Positions 35,166 to 49,100 of a stretch of 64,000 bases of DNA are shown piece after piece. Position 1 is the first letter of the stretch; every line of letters begins with the position of its first letter. The notes under the pieces were generated by a model that did no database searches, had not been told where the DNA came from, and saw nothing but the letters and a program-made list of their open reading frames with translations. The DNA comes from Steromphala cineraria (lineage: Eukaryota; Mollusca; Gastropoda; Trochida; Trochidae), in assembly GCA_916613615.1 (NCBI GenBank), contig OU744728.1, positions 35,486,450-35,550,449 on the forward strand. Direction: 5' to 3'. A program made the position numbers and the translations under genes.

Positions 35166-37324
35166 AGTTGTATAAAATGGTCTCGAATGATATAAATGTA
35201 TCTTTAATTTACTTCTTCTTAACGTAAATCACTACAATTTTGAAACCAAATTTTAACAAATCTTGAACACTAGAAACTATGTGAATTGTCAAGCTTTGTA
35301 CAAATCCTAATGAGTTACAGAGCCAGAGGCCAAACAAAACTGATCACATCACGTTTATTTATACATAAAATGTCTAATCTATAACTATCAATGACCTTGG
35401 TGTTGAAATGTGTCAAGCTTATAAACTAACCTAGTTACACGTTCTATTCTCCAATTGTTAGGTCATATTTGTATTTAATAATAAACATTTCAATACATTT
35501 ACTTATCCTTATGATGTACATGTCGCTGCTAAGATCTCGCGAGATAAATATAAATATTAATAATGTAGGCATTGAATTGATTTTGATATTGAAAGACCCA
35601 ATGGGATATTTTCCTTTTCTCCTCGATTATAAAAGTGCAGATATGGAGTTGCCCCCTCTCGATATAAAGAAATTCCATAAAGGCTGTGTACGAGACTTCA
35701 ATGCTAGCTGATAACGTTGTGCTGATCTTTTTAAGAAGTCAGGCTTGTCATTCAAAGAGACGTCAATATATTTCTTATAACACTTTCAAGCACGCAAGCA
35801 CTAAGTGAAATGCATATATGATAATTAGATAAGTGATCATAATGTATATCAATATACATATGTATTATTGAATTCGGTCTATATATGTTTATTTAATGTG
35901 AATTAAATTATCTTTCATGTTTTGATGTTTTGTGATATGCTGATTTTTTCATAATTATTACATTTTAACAGAACGGCTGACATTTTATGGTATAGCTATA
36001 TCATGCATTTATGATACTAAAACAATGAAACCGGAAATTTTAGCTTAAACATTTGCAGAAACTTTCAGGGATACCATTCCCATTGTGTATTAGCCATTTT
36101 GAATGGTAGCGTTATACTGTTTCATGTATATGTTATATTTGCATCAGCTGATTAGTAATCAATATTTTGTTTATTATAAATGACAAGTAAATATGTTATG
36201 TTTCTGTTGCATTTGAGGCCACGTGACCTATTTCGCTAAATACACAATAGAGTGCAAGCGAATATTACTAAATCAACATGAAAAATAAAATGTGAATACA
36301 ATGACAAAGATCCACCTTTAAATATCAAACTTTTGAAATATTTTACAGCAATATTATACTTCAAGTCACAGTGTCAATATTGCCTGCTTAAATGCGTTCG
36401 GGATATGATTTCATTCACACTGAAGGCGAGAAGTAAAACCGAATATTACAAATAACGTGCAAATTTATATTTCTGTCTTCTGAAATGCATGTAAATAACA
36501 GATGTTGCACTGACCAACTAACTAGTGCATAAGTTAGTGCAAACTGATTGGGAATCGATCTAAACACTCGGCACAGAAGCGACGGATCTCCGCAACCCAT
36601 GACTTGGGAAATGAATTCCTCGTAAGCACAATTCAGGACTTTTCAGTTGATGGCATGGGTATTATAGGTCCGCTTCATATCTTATCCAAGCCTTTTTGTG
36701 GTCTTTTGTACATTAAAGGGACTCTCTGGGATTTTCATCATAAATCACTATGATTACAATCCGATACGAACGTAAAATGGCATGATTCAAAATATAAAAG
36801 TAATAAATGTCACACATTCATCTCAAAATGGCAAATATACAATAAATACTTGTTTTCACTTAAAATAGTTATTTCTGTTCATTAAAAGAAAATTCATACG
36901 TCCAACTTACATGGATACTAGTTATAATCTATATATAATCTATGGACCAGTACAGTATCAACTCGTAGCTGTTATTATGAATGCTTTCGATAAGTTTCAA
37001 TAATTACATTTGACTCTGGTCATTGTCCAGTTTTCGATCATAATTACAACTTCAAACTGCTGTTGTTACTTTACAAGGTTGATTAGCTTAAGAAAGAATC
37101 TTTCTTGCAACTGTCAATACCTCTTTAAGATAACACTCTCAATAAAGTGTGTCATATGTGACTCGCAACAACTCAAGGAGTGTCTCTTTAACACAGTGAG
37201 GAATGTAGATTCTCCCTTTGTTCAATGAAATACTTTAGTTTCAAGGGTCATTACTCAAATTGACTTAGTCATCCTTCTCTACACTCTTTTTTCAAGGAAT
37301 AGGATTTGATCTAAGAGATACAGA
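35166..37324. other. Intergenic DNA, nothing recognised
   Basis: I see no exon or named repeat apart from a short relative of the minisatellite-element right end (GAGTTACAGAGCCAGAGGCC) near 35311-35330. The segment starting near 36712 (TTAAAGGGACTCTCTGGGAT) looks like a transposon end, but no partner end was found. Confidence 0.45.
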
Positions 37325-37702
37325 AATAGAGCCATTGGCTCTGTAGCTCATCAGGCTTAACATTTAATTTTGCTTAAGGGTGTGGCCAATGTGGTTCTCC
37401 CCTTAGTAGGGGCCACAGGGTCACAAAATCTATAATTGATAATCCTCACTAGCTTTCTAGGCCTTATTCTTCTGGAGAAGAAGATGAAAATAGGTTGTAA
37501 GGATGTGGCCTCTGTGGCCCTTATTAGGGGTCACAGGGCCACCAAAGCTACAATTCATAATCCTCACTAGTCAAGGAGTCTGTACACAAGGTTCCAGCTT
37601 CTAGGCTTTCTAGTTCAGGAGAAAAAGTCAAAATTCCACAAAGTTTACGACCGGAAACCATACAATAAGCCAATCTGGCCTTACAGGCCATATGAGCTAA
37701 AA
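37325..37702 (-). mobile_element. Short inverted copy of the minisatellite element
   Basis: It reads, on the + strand, AATAGAGCCATTGGCTCTGT, AGCTCATCAGGC, then GGTGTGGCCAATGTGG and one to two hairpin-bearing units, ending GGCCTTACAGGCCATATGAG CTAAA. This is the reverse of the elements at 25885-28416 with most tandem units absent. It shows that unit number varies widely between copies. Confidence 0.7.
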
Positions 37703-37808
37703 CTTATTCCAGAGAAAATCTTCCAGGAAAAAAACACAATGTGATGAGTCCTTAGGATTAAATCAGAGCATTACATTTGCAAATAAGGTCCTTTTCCCCT
37801 TGCTGACT

Positions 37809-38158
37809 TACCGTATTCGACGTAATAAGCGCCCAGGGCGCTTAAAAAATTGACTTGGGTGGGCAGTTATCAAAGTGATGTGAATGACGACTGAAAAATA
37901 AAGACTACTGAAGTGGAACTGTTGTTCAGATTGTCTTTGATAACTGATACAGGCATTCAAAACATACTTACACATTATTGAGTAGAAAATAACACATATT
38001 GCCGCTATTGTATCTTTTAATTTCTCTTGAAACAAAGTGAATACGTTGAATTGATAATTTTAGTACGACTGGTACATGGGCGGTTATAAGATTTGTAATT
38101 ACAAAACGCTTTGGGGGGCACTTATTGGAGCAGGGCGCTTATTACGTTGAATACAGTA
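37809..38158. mobile_element. 350-bp inverted-repeat DNA element
   Basis: The left end TACCGTATTCGACGTAATAA GCGCCC and the right end (complement TACTGTATTCAACGTAATAA GCGCCC) form 26-bp inverted repeats with two mismatches. The interior has no coding capacity; the open frame of 75 codons across it is incidental. It is a non-autonomous DNA transposon of uncertain superfamily. Confidence 0.7.
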
Positions 38159-41100
38159 AAATTCATAACAAACATACTTTTTCAGAAAACATTTTATTGG
38201 TCTACACTTGACATAGCATGCACACTGACACCAAAACCTGTTCGAGGAGTGGCACAATCTAAAGTAACTCTAAAAATAAGTTAGGTAAATATGTATATAA
38301 TATTCACAGTGTATCAGTGAAACACATGTCCAAGCTGTGGAGACTACACAACAATCAGTTTTAAATACACAAAAAATCATTGTTTTTGTAATTCACTTAA
38401 AATGACATTTTCCTTTTAAGGTTGACTTTTCATACTTCATTTAAGAATAGTGTTACACAGTTCTATATAATGCATTCAAAAACTCAAATGTGCCAAATGG
38501 GTTTAAAAAGGTCTATCAAACCTTTCCTGACTATTTGCCATATTTTTCAAAATAACAGTTGATATATATTTAAATAAGAATACATAAAACTCAAATTCTG
38601 TTGATATTTTCTTCTCAAAATAAAAAATTGATTAAGACATTTCATCTGGCATAAAGCGCATATTCCAAATTATCATATTTGTTATTCATTCTTCTTTAAA
38701 TGAGACATCTTGTGTCCAAATATAGTATTCTTTGTCTGAAACATATATATCAATAAGAATAATAATCCTCATATTGTTAATAGCAAAATAGAGGGGTATA
38801 TATTGGGACTTTGAGATTAATGGTAGTTAATATAACCAAAATAACACAAAAATATCAAATAACCTTTTTCAAAGTGCGACAAAAAACAAAAACAAACCTT
38901 CATTTAAAGTAAGAGTAACATATCAAGATAATGTAACCAATAACTTTAAAATACAAAACATGATTTAAAATAACATTTCATTGTGCATGTGGGGATAAGA
39001 ACAATTTCGTTAGATTTAACGTTCACGTTGGTTTTGGACGGTCTACATGATTTTGTATTTACACTAACAATCAGTCAATCCTTCAAATCTTTTAAATTTC
39101 AAAAATAAAATTACCATATGTTTTTAATAAAACCAATACACAGCATAATCTAATGAAATCTGTTTTCAATACAATATTGACAAAATTGACCAAAGGTTTA
39201 TATTCCAGTACTTATATGACAAAAATTGTATTTTAAAATACTTGTACATTATTTATGTTTTTGCAATATACAATTTACACTTACATATTCTTTATATTTG
39301 CACAAATATATCAATAATCTTTCACATGATTGTATGTTTTGTGTAATTTTAATTCACTTTTCATTATTAATTAACTGCACAACATAAATAATAAACAACA
39401 TCAACTAATTACATATGTATATCATATCAAGCGGGTAACAAATATTTCAAAACAACAAATCCAACGAAACTTCTACTTGGACATTAATTCATACAAAAGC
39501 AATTAAACTTATTTTGAGAGAGATTCAATGTGTAAGTATTGTAATTTTATATTATGTAGTCATCAAAAAGGCAATTAATGAGGAACAATCAATTAATTTT
39601 TAAACTCCTTTTTCCTTGCAAAATTCAGAAAATGTTTCATCATTTTAAATACAGGTCGTTTTCTGCATTGAGAATAAACAAAACAACAGAAACAAATTTC
39701 AATTCAGAATATCATAAAAACATAACGAACATTTAATCTCTTAATATTTAAGTTTTCATTTCATGTCAATTTAAGTTATTTTTAACAGATTTATCAAGTA
39801 ATTAAATTAACAATCCTAAATAAGCATGATCACAAAACAACCACATTTCACAGTATCAACAATATTCAGATTTGTACATTTCATATCAACGCAAGAAGGC
39901 ATATCAATGAGTATTCTAAATTTGATCACATTTGACATGACTGAAAGCAATGGGTTCACTGGCAAACAACTACTAACGGAAGATCTTTCGGTAAGAAAGC
40001 AAAGATAGTCTAAAAATGAGAGAGTCAATTTTAAAAGAAAAACTTCTGTTCTGAAATAACTGTGGGCAACTGATGATTTGATGTTTAAGATTTTGAAAAA
40101 CAATTTTGTACAATCACAATTCCAATCTCATATTTGTTTTAGTTAATAATAATTATAATGTCAGTATGTATGACAGCTTAAGAAATCAAATATAGAAAAT
40201 GAAACCAGGTAAGGGGAGGTAACTATCCAAGGGAGCGAACTCTGTCAAACAAGGGTCTGTTCAGGATTGCAAATGGATTTTAGTAAAACATTTAGCCTAC
40301 AATTGGTTGATCCAGAACAGATCATTCAGTTTATTTGGCAAACAATCTAATCTTAATTGAACTCTTTCATTACTAGACTATAATTGCTTATCTCATGTAT
40401 TTGAGCAAATACTGTCATTACAAAATGGTTTCACAGTTTCTGGTGTAGTTCTGATTACACAACATTAAAAGCTGTACATTAACCTTAATCTCTTCAAAAT
40501 ACATATCCTAAAAATTTAACCCATAGTAGGTTTTAAAAGTGAGATAAATAAACTCTTCTTTCTTCAGAAAATTATTCAAAAAACAGTAAATCTTTGTCTG
40601 GAAGAGCATTTCTGTCACACTGTGAGGAAAAGGAGATTTAAATGAAGCTTGTTGAATTCAATACCAAACTTGTTGATTAAAATTGGATTTTTTTTCTATC
40701 TTACCTGTCCTTTAATTTTTCAATGAATTGAAATTGAACCTAAATATTATAAGACTTTGTTTACCAGATTTTTGTTTTCATAAACAGCCAAGTGCATTCA
40801 ACCAAAATCTTCATTAATATTCTCATAAAATATGCTTTACTATTAAATGAATTCAAAATGCAGTGTATCTTTAAATGATTTCATTCAAATATGTCATAAA
40901 TTTATATCAATGAGTTTTGACTCTCACTGTTCAATGCGAAAGGGGAGAATCAATCTTTTTACTTCTACACATATTATTTGTAGGATTTGTATTTTGATTA
41001 GATTGGGTCACATTTGGCACAAATTGTAATTCTCAACAGGAAAAAGTGATTGATCAAGCGACATATTGAAATTCACATCTCTTGTATTTCTATGACTATC

Positions 41101-43025
41101 ATTAACCCCCTAATAACAAAAGCTGAACTTGGTTTTTCGAACAATTGACTGCTTCTCGAATGCCACTCAAACAGTTACGAGTCGTAATTGACTGCTTGTT
41201 GCCATAGAGAAATGAATGCTGATTAAAATACCCAAATACTTCAACCCTTGTCTTTATCAAAGTGTCAAGTAACATATATTCATCAAATCATTTGCTTGAT
41301 GAAAAAAATACATTATTATAGGTTACATGTATTAAAAATACTCTGCAAACATATTCACAAAAAACATCAGGATTTCAGTTTGAAAAACATTCTTGATTTT
41401 TACACATGCAGTTTGTGCTGATTGTTCATGATTTTGGATAGCACAGAAAATAAACACTAAACACCATAACACAGATATTGTGCATAGGATAAGGAAATCA
41501 AATCATAATCAATATTATTGTTTTTTTAATATCAACCTAAACTATGAGGCAGTTCATTGTTAAGCAAAAAGTCATTGCACTTTCGCCATCCTGATTTTGA
41601 TAATCCTGACATGAAAGAATATCGAAGTTGAAGATCAATCTATACACATTGTAGAATCTTTTCTGATCTTTACAAAGACTCACTAATGTCAGAAACTTTA
41701 ATTTAATGATCTTTTCCCTCCATCATCTTTTACCTTCAACAATCACTGTCAATGTTGACAATCATTACTTACTAAAGTGACATTCTATTGTTGAAATCAT
41801 AAACATGGTTGGTCTCTTTAACATGATTGAAAGCACCAACCATCTTAAAAAATTATTTCATTTAGAAATTAACAAAACATTCAACAAAGGTTATTAGCAT
41901 ACATTAAAAAATTGTTAAAGGTCCCTTTTTGATTTGAAAATCACAAAGATATTCAATATTGTTCCTCTTCTAACTTGAAAAACATGAAAATCATGAAAAT
42001 ATTCCATATCTATCCATATGAAATACTCCATGATCATCAAAATGTTCTTCTTAAACATATGACATCCCTTTCTGACTCGGTAACAACTCAGCACCATATA
42101 ACCGACAACAGAGACTAGTTCAGTTGCCATTTCAAAAACAACAAACAAATCCCATCAAACATGTCTTGGACCAAACAACCCTCACATCTTTCTTATTATC
42201 CTCTCCAATACTTCTTGGTTAAAATATAAATTTTATTTTTCTAAAAAAAGAAGGGAGGTGATTTGGGGTTTAACACTGCTATTTGTGTGACAAGATTAGG
42301 TAAAGAGAACAACTTGCTTGCCCCTATACATTTTTTAAAGGTTTTTATCTGGTTCACATTTTAAAAGACAATGACTAGCAGGGATCAAAATTAGTACTAG
42401 CTTTTAGTAGGGTAGTACTAGCCTTTCAGACTAGTACATGTCTGAGAGTACTAGTCCAGACACATTTGGACTACTAAAAAAAAAAAAAAAAAATGATCAT
42501 ATTTTCTTTAACTTCCACTAGTCCACAGGACAGTCTTTTACAAGCCCAGCCTCTCTTTCACTAGCCATGAGCTACTGGGCTAGTTCTATCCCTGACTAGA
42601 TAACAACTGTCCTATTTCACTCTTTAAATGCCCCAAATGGTGGATTTGATTCTACTTCAGACTTTCATGTCTAGTAATACTACTTTCTCATACTCTCCTC
42701 ACAAAAATCAGACTAGTAAACAAGAAGTTGGCATAAAATCAACCATCTTGAATAAGCTGTAAAGCAATGAAGTCATACTTTTTAAAACTGTATGAAAATC
42801 TTTCATTTCAAAGCTAAGCAATTCTGAATTTAGCATAAACTTCAGTGACTAAATATCTAAATATCCTACTAAAATGCCTCTTAAAGAAGCTAAATATTGA
42901 TTGAATGATATGATTGTAAGTATAATTATAAGACTAGATTCGATTCATTCCTTGTTTTGAAGTGAAACCTTAATTTCAAATATGCCATGACAACCAAATT
43001 CTTCAAGCAAGGTTTTCAAAATATC
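38159..43025 (-). other. Possible long 3' UTR of the clathrin-like gene
   Basis: No exon is recognised downstream of the stop at 43026. The DNA from 38180 is uniformly AT-rich and free of the repeats that crowd the neighbouring DNA, except for the element at 42379-42594. TTTATT at 38193-38198 reads AATAAA on the - strand and could end a 4.8-kb 3' UTR, but nearer signals may be used. A UTR of that length is inference only. Confidence 0.35.
42379..42594. mobile_element. 216-bp CAG-ended MITE
   Basis: It starts CAGGGATCAAAATTAG and ends CTAGTTCTATCCCTG, with ACTAG directly on both sides as a probable target duplication. The interior is rich in ACTAG/CTAGT words and holds a run of at least 18 A at about 42475-42493. 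The ends resemble those of hAT-type elements. Confidence 0.6.
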
Positions 43026-43133
43026 TTAGCGATTTGAAATTGCCTTCTCGAGCCGATCAGCTGAACAGGACTTCTTTGCCGTGTGTCGTAAATACGAGAT
43101 GAATCCGTCCTTCTTTAGATCAATAGTCACCAC
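43026..43133 (-). CDS. Clathrin-like exon 9 (last)
   Basis: The acceptor ATTTCAG is followed by VVTIDLKKDGFISYLRHTAK and a basic tail ending RLEKAISNR, then TAA. The first part aligns with the last propeller strand and start of the linker in clathrin (VLSVCVEEENIIPYITNV). The tail has no clear counterpart. Confidence 0.85.
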   Translation of the reverse strand: MVTIDLKKDGFISYLRHTAKKSCSADRLEKAISNR

Positions 43134-46100
43134 CTGAAATAAAGCGTTTGAAATGTATTTCTGAATAGCATCCATATCTATATATATAATATGTTAAGGG
43201 CCAGCTCAATTATCAAATCTAGATGTTCCTTGATGCATATGATCCATAAGATGGTTTAGTATCAAATATTTTGATTTTTTCGTATCGAACAAGGTAGAGA
43301 GTAAAAATTTATGTCAAAGAGGAATAATTAATTTTTAATGACTTTTGGGGTCTTTTTTTTAAAGAAAGTGAATAAAAGAGAGCAATGGGCTGTTCATATT
43401 TTTGAAGTCAGGACCCACACTTCAAACCAAGTCCACACAATACCTTTAACAAGATACAGAGATCATGTGTCATGGTTGCATGACATGATATTGATGTCAC
43501 CATTCTAGATTGATATCTCTAGACATGATATCAGGTGATTTGAAAAGAAATAGGCACAACACTTAAGTGTAAAGATCACTTGAAAAAACTGCCTGAAATC
43601 TGATTTCTTAACCCTTTCCAACCTAAGAAACGATGGACAAATATGTTTTTAACTTAATATGTGGCTTATAGAGAGAAAACAAAATTTAAAAAAAAGAAGA
43701 CATGATATCAAGTGTTTTTGTGAAAGATCATGTACACTTTTTAAACCAAATGTTGCAAATAAGATATTAAAGGATCAAAGTTGAGTATAATTTACCTTAT
43801 CACATAAGAAAGAGTCAATCTCTTGACTTAAATATTCTATGTGACTACAAAAACATACCTGTCCTCCGCGGGTGACTCCCAGAATGCCCTGTGTCTCGGT
43901 GTTGAGTGCCGATGCGAAGATAATGTCGGTAGAGACGCGGGTACAACACAAACAGTTGGCTGTCTCCATGTCACACAGATACAGGTAGCCGTACTTGGTG
44001 ATCATAAACAGCAGCCCGTACTGACTAGATATCTGCAATATAGGGAACTCTATCATGAGATTGACAACAGATACAGGTAGCAGTACTTGGTGATCATAAA
44101 CAGCAGCCCGTACTGACTAGATATCTGCAATATAGGGAACTCTATCATGAGATTGACAACAGATACAGGTAGCAGTACTTGGTGATCATAAACAGCAGCC
44201 CGTACTGACTTGATATCTGCAATATAGGGAACTCTATCATGAGATTGACAACAGATACAGGTAGCAGTACTTGGTGATCATAAACAGCAGCCCGTACTGA
44301 CTAGATATCTGCAATATAGGTAACTCTATCATGAGATTGATAACAGATACAGGTAGCCGTACTTGGTGATCATAAACAGCAGCCCGTACTGACTAGATAT
44401 CTGCAATATAGGGAACTCTATCATAAGATTGACAACAGATACAGGTAGCAGTACTTGGTGATCATAAACAGCAGCCCGTACTGACTAGATATCTGCAATA
44501 TAGGGAACTCTATCATGAGATTGACAACAGATACAGGTAACCGTACTTGGTGATCATAAACAGCAGCCCGTACTGACTTGATATCTGCAATATAGGGAAC
44601 TCTATCAGGAGATTGACAACAGATACAGGTAACCGTACTTGGTGATCATAAACAGCAGCCCGTACTGACTAGATATCTGCAATATAGGGAACTCTATCAT
44701 GAGATTGACAACAGATACAGGTAGCAGTACTTGGTGATCATAAACAGCAGCCCGTACTGACTAGATATCTGCAATATAGGGAACTCTATCATGAGATTGA
44801 CAACAGATACAGGTAGCAGTACTTGGTGATCATAAACAGCAGCCCGTACTGACTAGATATCTGCAATATAGGGAACTCTATCAGGAGATTGACAACAGAT
44901 ACAGGTAACCGTACTTGGTGATCATAAACAGCAGCCCGTACTGACTTGATATCTGCAATATAGGGAACTCTATCATGAGATTGACAACAGATACAGGTAG
45001 CAGTACTTGGTGATCATAAACAGCAGCCCGTACTGACTGGATATCTGCAATATAGGGAACTCTATCATGAGATTGACAACAGATACAGGTAGCAGTACTT
45101 GGTGATCATAAACAGCAGCCCGTACTGACTGGATATCTGCAATATAGGTAACTCTATCAGGAGATTGACAACAGATACAGGTAACCGTACTTGGTGATCA
45201 TAAACAGCAGCCCGTACTGACTGGATATCTGCAATATAGGGAACTCTATCATGAGATTGACAACAGATACAGGTAACCGTACTTGGTGATCATAAACAGC
45301 AGCCCGTACTGACTAGATATCTGCAATATAGGGAACTCTATCATGAGATTGACAACAGATACAGGTAGCAGTACTTGGTGATCATAAACAGCAGCCCGTA
45401 CTGACTAGATATCTGCAATATAGGGAACTCTATCAGGAGATTGACAACAGATACAGGTAACCGTACTTGGTGATCATAAACAGCAGCCCGTACTGACTAG
45501 ATATCTGCAATATAGGGAACTCTATCATGAGATTGACAACAGATACAGGTAGCAGTACTTGGTGATCATAAACAGCAGCCCGTACTGACTAGATATCTGC
45601 AATATAGGGAACTCTATCATGAGATTGACAACAGATACAGGTAGCAGTACTTGGTGATCATAAACAGCAGCCCGTACTGACTAGATATCTGCAATATAGG
45701 GAACTCTATCAGGAGATTGACAACAGATACAGGTAACCGTACTTGGTGATCATAAACAGCAGCCCGTACTGACTTGATATCTGCAATATAGGGAACTCTA
45801 TCATGAGATTGACAACAGATACAGGTAGCAGTACTTGGTGATCATAAACAGCAGCCCGTACTGACTGGATATCTGCAATATAGGGAACTCTATCATGAGA
45901 TTGACAACAGATACAGGTAGCAGTACTTGGTGATCATAAACAGCAGCCCGTACTGACTGGATATCTGCAATATAGGTAACTCTATCAGGAGATTGACAAC
46001 AGATACAGGTAACCGTACTTGGTGATCATAAACAGCAGCCCGTACTGACTGGATATCTGCAATATAGGGAACTCTATCATGAGATTGACAACAGATACAG

Positions 46101-49100
46101 GTAACCGTACTTGGTGATCATAAACAGCAGCCCGTACTGACTAGATATCTGCAATATAGGGAACTCTATCATGAGATTGACAACAGATACAGGTAGCAGT
46201 ACTTGGTGATCATAAACAGCAGCCCGTACTGACTAGATATCTGCAATATAGGGAACTCTATCATGAGATTGACAACAGATACAGGTAGCAGTACTTGGTG
46301 ATCATAAACAGCAGCCCGTACTGACTAGATATCTGCAATACAGGGAACTCTATCATGAGATTGACAACAGATACAGGTAACCGTACTTGGTGATCATAAA
46401 CAGCAGCCCGTACTGACTAGATATCTGCAATATAGGTAACTCTATCAGGAGATTGACAACAGATACAGGTAACCGTACTTGGTGATCATAAACAGCAGCC
46501 CGTACTGACTGGATATCTGCAATATAGGGAACTCTATCATGAGATTGACAACATATACAGGTAGCAGTACTTGGTGATCATAAACAGCAGCCCGTACTGA
46601 CTAGATATCTGCAATATAGGGAACTCTATCAGGAGATTGACAACAGATACAGGTAGCAGTACTTGGTGATCATAAACAGCAGCCCGTACTGACTGGATAT
46701 CTGCAATATAGGGAACTCTATCATAAGATTGACAACAGATACAGGTAGCAGTACTTGGTGATCATAAACAGCAGCCCGTACTGACTGGATATCTGCAATA
46801 TAGGTAACTCTATCATGAGATTGACAACAGATACAGGTAGCAGTACTTGGTGATCATAAACAGCAGCCCGTACTGACTGGATATCTGCAATATAGGTAAC
46901 TCTATCAGGAGATTGACAACAGATACAGGTAACCGTACTTGGTGATCATAAACAGCAGCCCGTACTGACTAGATATCTGCAATATAGGGAACTCTATCAT
47001 GTGATTGACAACAGATACAGGTAGCAGTACTTGGTGATCATAAACAGCAGCCCGTACTGACTGGATATCTGCAATATAGGGAACTCTATCATGAGATTGA
47101 CAACAGATACAGGTAACCGTACTTGGTGATCATAAACAGCAGCCCGTACTGACTTGATATCTGCAATATAGGGAACTCTATCATAAGATTGACAACAGAT
47201 ACAGGTAACCGTACTTGGTGATCATAAACAGCAGCCCGTACTGACTTGATATCTGCAATATAGGTAACTCTATCATAAGATTGACAACAGATACAGGTAG
47301 CAGTACTTGGTGATCATAAACAGCAGCCCGTACTGACTAGATATCTGCAATATAGGTAACTCTATCATAAGATTGACAACAGATACAGGTAGCAGTACTT
47401 GGTGATCATAAACAGCAGCCCGTACTGACTAGATATCTTCAATATAGGGAACTCTATCATGAGATTGACAACAGATACAGGTAACCGTACTTGGTGATCA
47501 TAAACAGCAGCCCGTACTGACTTGATATCTGCAATATAGGGAACTCTATCATAAGATTGACAACAGATACAGGTAACCGTACTTGGTGATCATAAACAGC
47601 AGCCCGTACTGACTTGATATCTGCAATATAGGTAACTCTATCATGAGATTGACAACAGATACAGGTAACCGTACTTGGTGATCATAAACAGCAGCCCGTA
47701 CTGACTTGATATTTGCAATATAGGTAACTCTATCATAAGATTGACAACAGATACAGGTAACCGTACTTGGTGATCATAAACAGCAGCCCGTACTGACTTG
47801 ATATCTGCAATATAGGGAACTCTATCATGAGATTGACAACAGATACAGGTAGCAGTACTTGGTGATCATAAACAGCAGCCCGTACTGACTGGATATCTGC
47901 AATATAGGTAACTCTATCAGGAGATTGACAACAGATACAGGTAACCGTACTTGGTGATCATAAACAGCAGCCCGTACTGACTGGATATCTGCAATATAGG
48001 TAACTCTATCATGAGATTGACAGCAGATACAGGTAACCGTACTTGGTGATCATAAACAGCAGCCCGTACTGACTGGATATCTGCAATATAGGTAACTCTA
48101 TCATGAGATTGACAGCAGATACAGGTAACCGTACTTGGTGATCATAAACAGCAGCCCGTACTGACTGGATATCTGCAATATAGGTAACTCTATCAGGAGA
48201 TTGACAACAGATACAGGTAACCGTACTTGGTGATCATAAACAGCAGCCCGTACTGACTTGATATCTGCAATATAGGTAACTCTATCAGGAGATTGACAAC
48301 AGATACAGGTAACCGTACTTGGTGATCATAAACAGCAGCCCGTACTGACTGGATATCTGCAATATAGGTAACTCTATCATGAGATTGACAGCAGATACAG
48401 GTAACCGTACTTGGTGATCATAAACAGCAGCCCGTACTGACTGGATATCTGCAATATAGGTAACTCTATCAGGAGATTGACAACAGATACAGGTAACCGT
48501 ACTTGGTGATCATAAACAGCAGCCCGTACTGACTAGATATCTGCAATATAGGTAACTCTATCATGAGATTGACAACAGATACAGGTAGCAGTACTTGGTG
48601 ATCATAAACAGCAGCCCGTACTGACTGGATATCTGCAATATAGGTAACTCTATCATGAGATTGACAGCAGATACAGGTAACCGTACTTGGTGATCATAAA
48701 CAGCAGCCCGTACTGACTGGATATCTGCAATATAGGTAACTCTATCAGGAGATTGACAACAGATACAGGTAACCGTACTTGGTGATCATAAACAGCAGCC
48801 CGTACTGACTAGATATCTGCAATATAGGTAACTCTATCATGAGATTGACAACAGATACAGGTAGCAGTACTTGGTGATCATAAACAGCAGCCCGTACTGA
48901 CTGGATATCTGCAATATAGGTAACTCTATCATGAGATTGATAACAGATACAGGTAGCAGTACTTGGTGATCATAAACAGCAGCCCGTACTGACTAGATAT
49001 CTGCAATATAGGGAACTCTATCATGAGATTGACAACAGATACAGGTAGCCGTACTTGGTGATCATAAACAGCAGCCCGTACTGACTGGATATCTGCAATA

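Noticed and set aside
43775..44056. A single-exon gene of 93 codons beginning MIEFPILQISSQ
   Set aside because: It is clathrin-like exon 8 with intron bases at both ends; the splice sites and clathrin alignment define the true exon.
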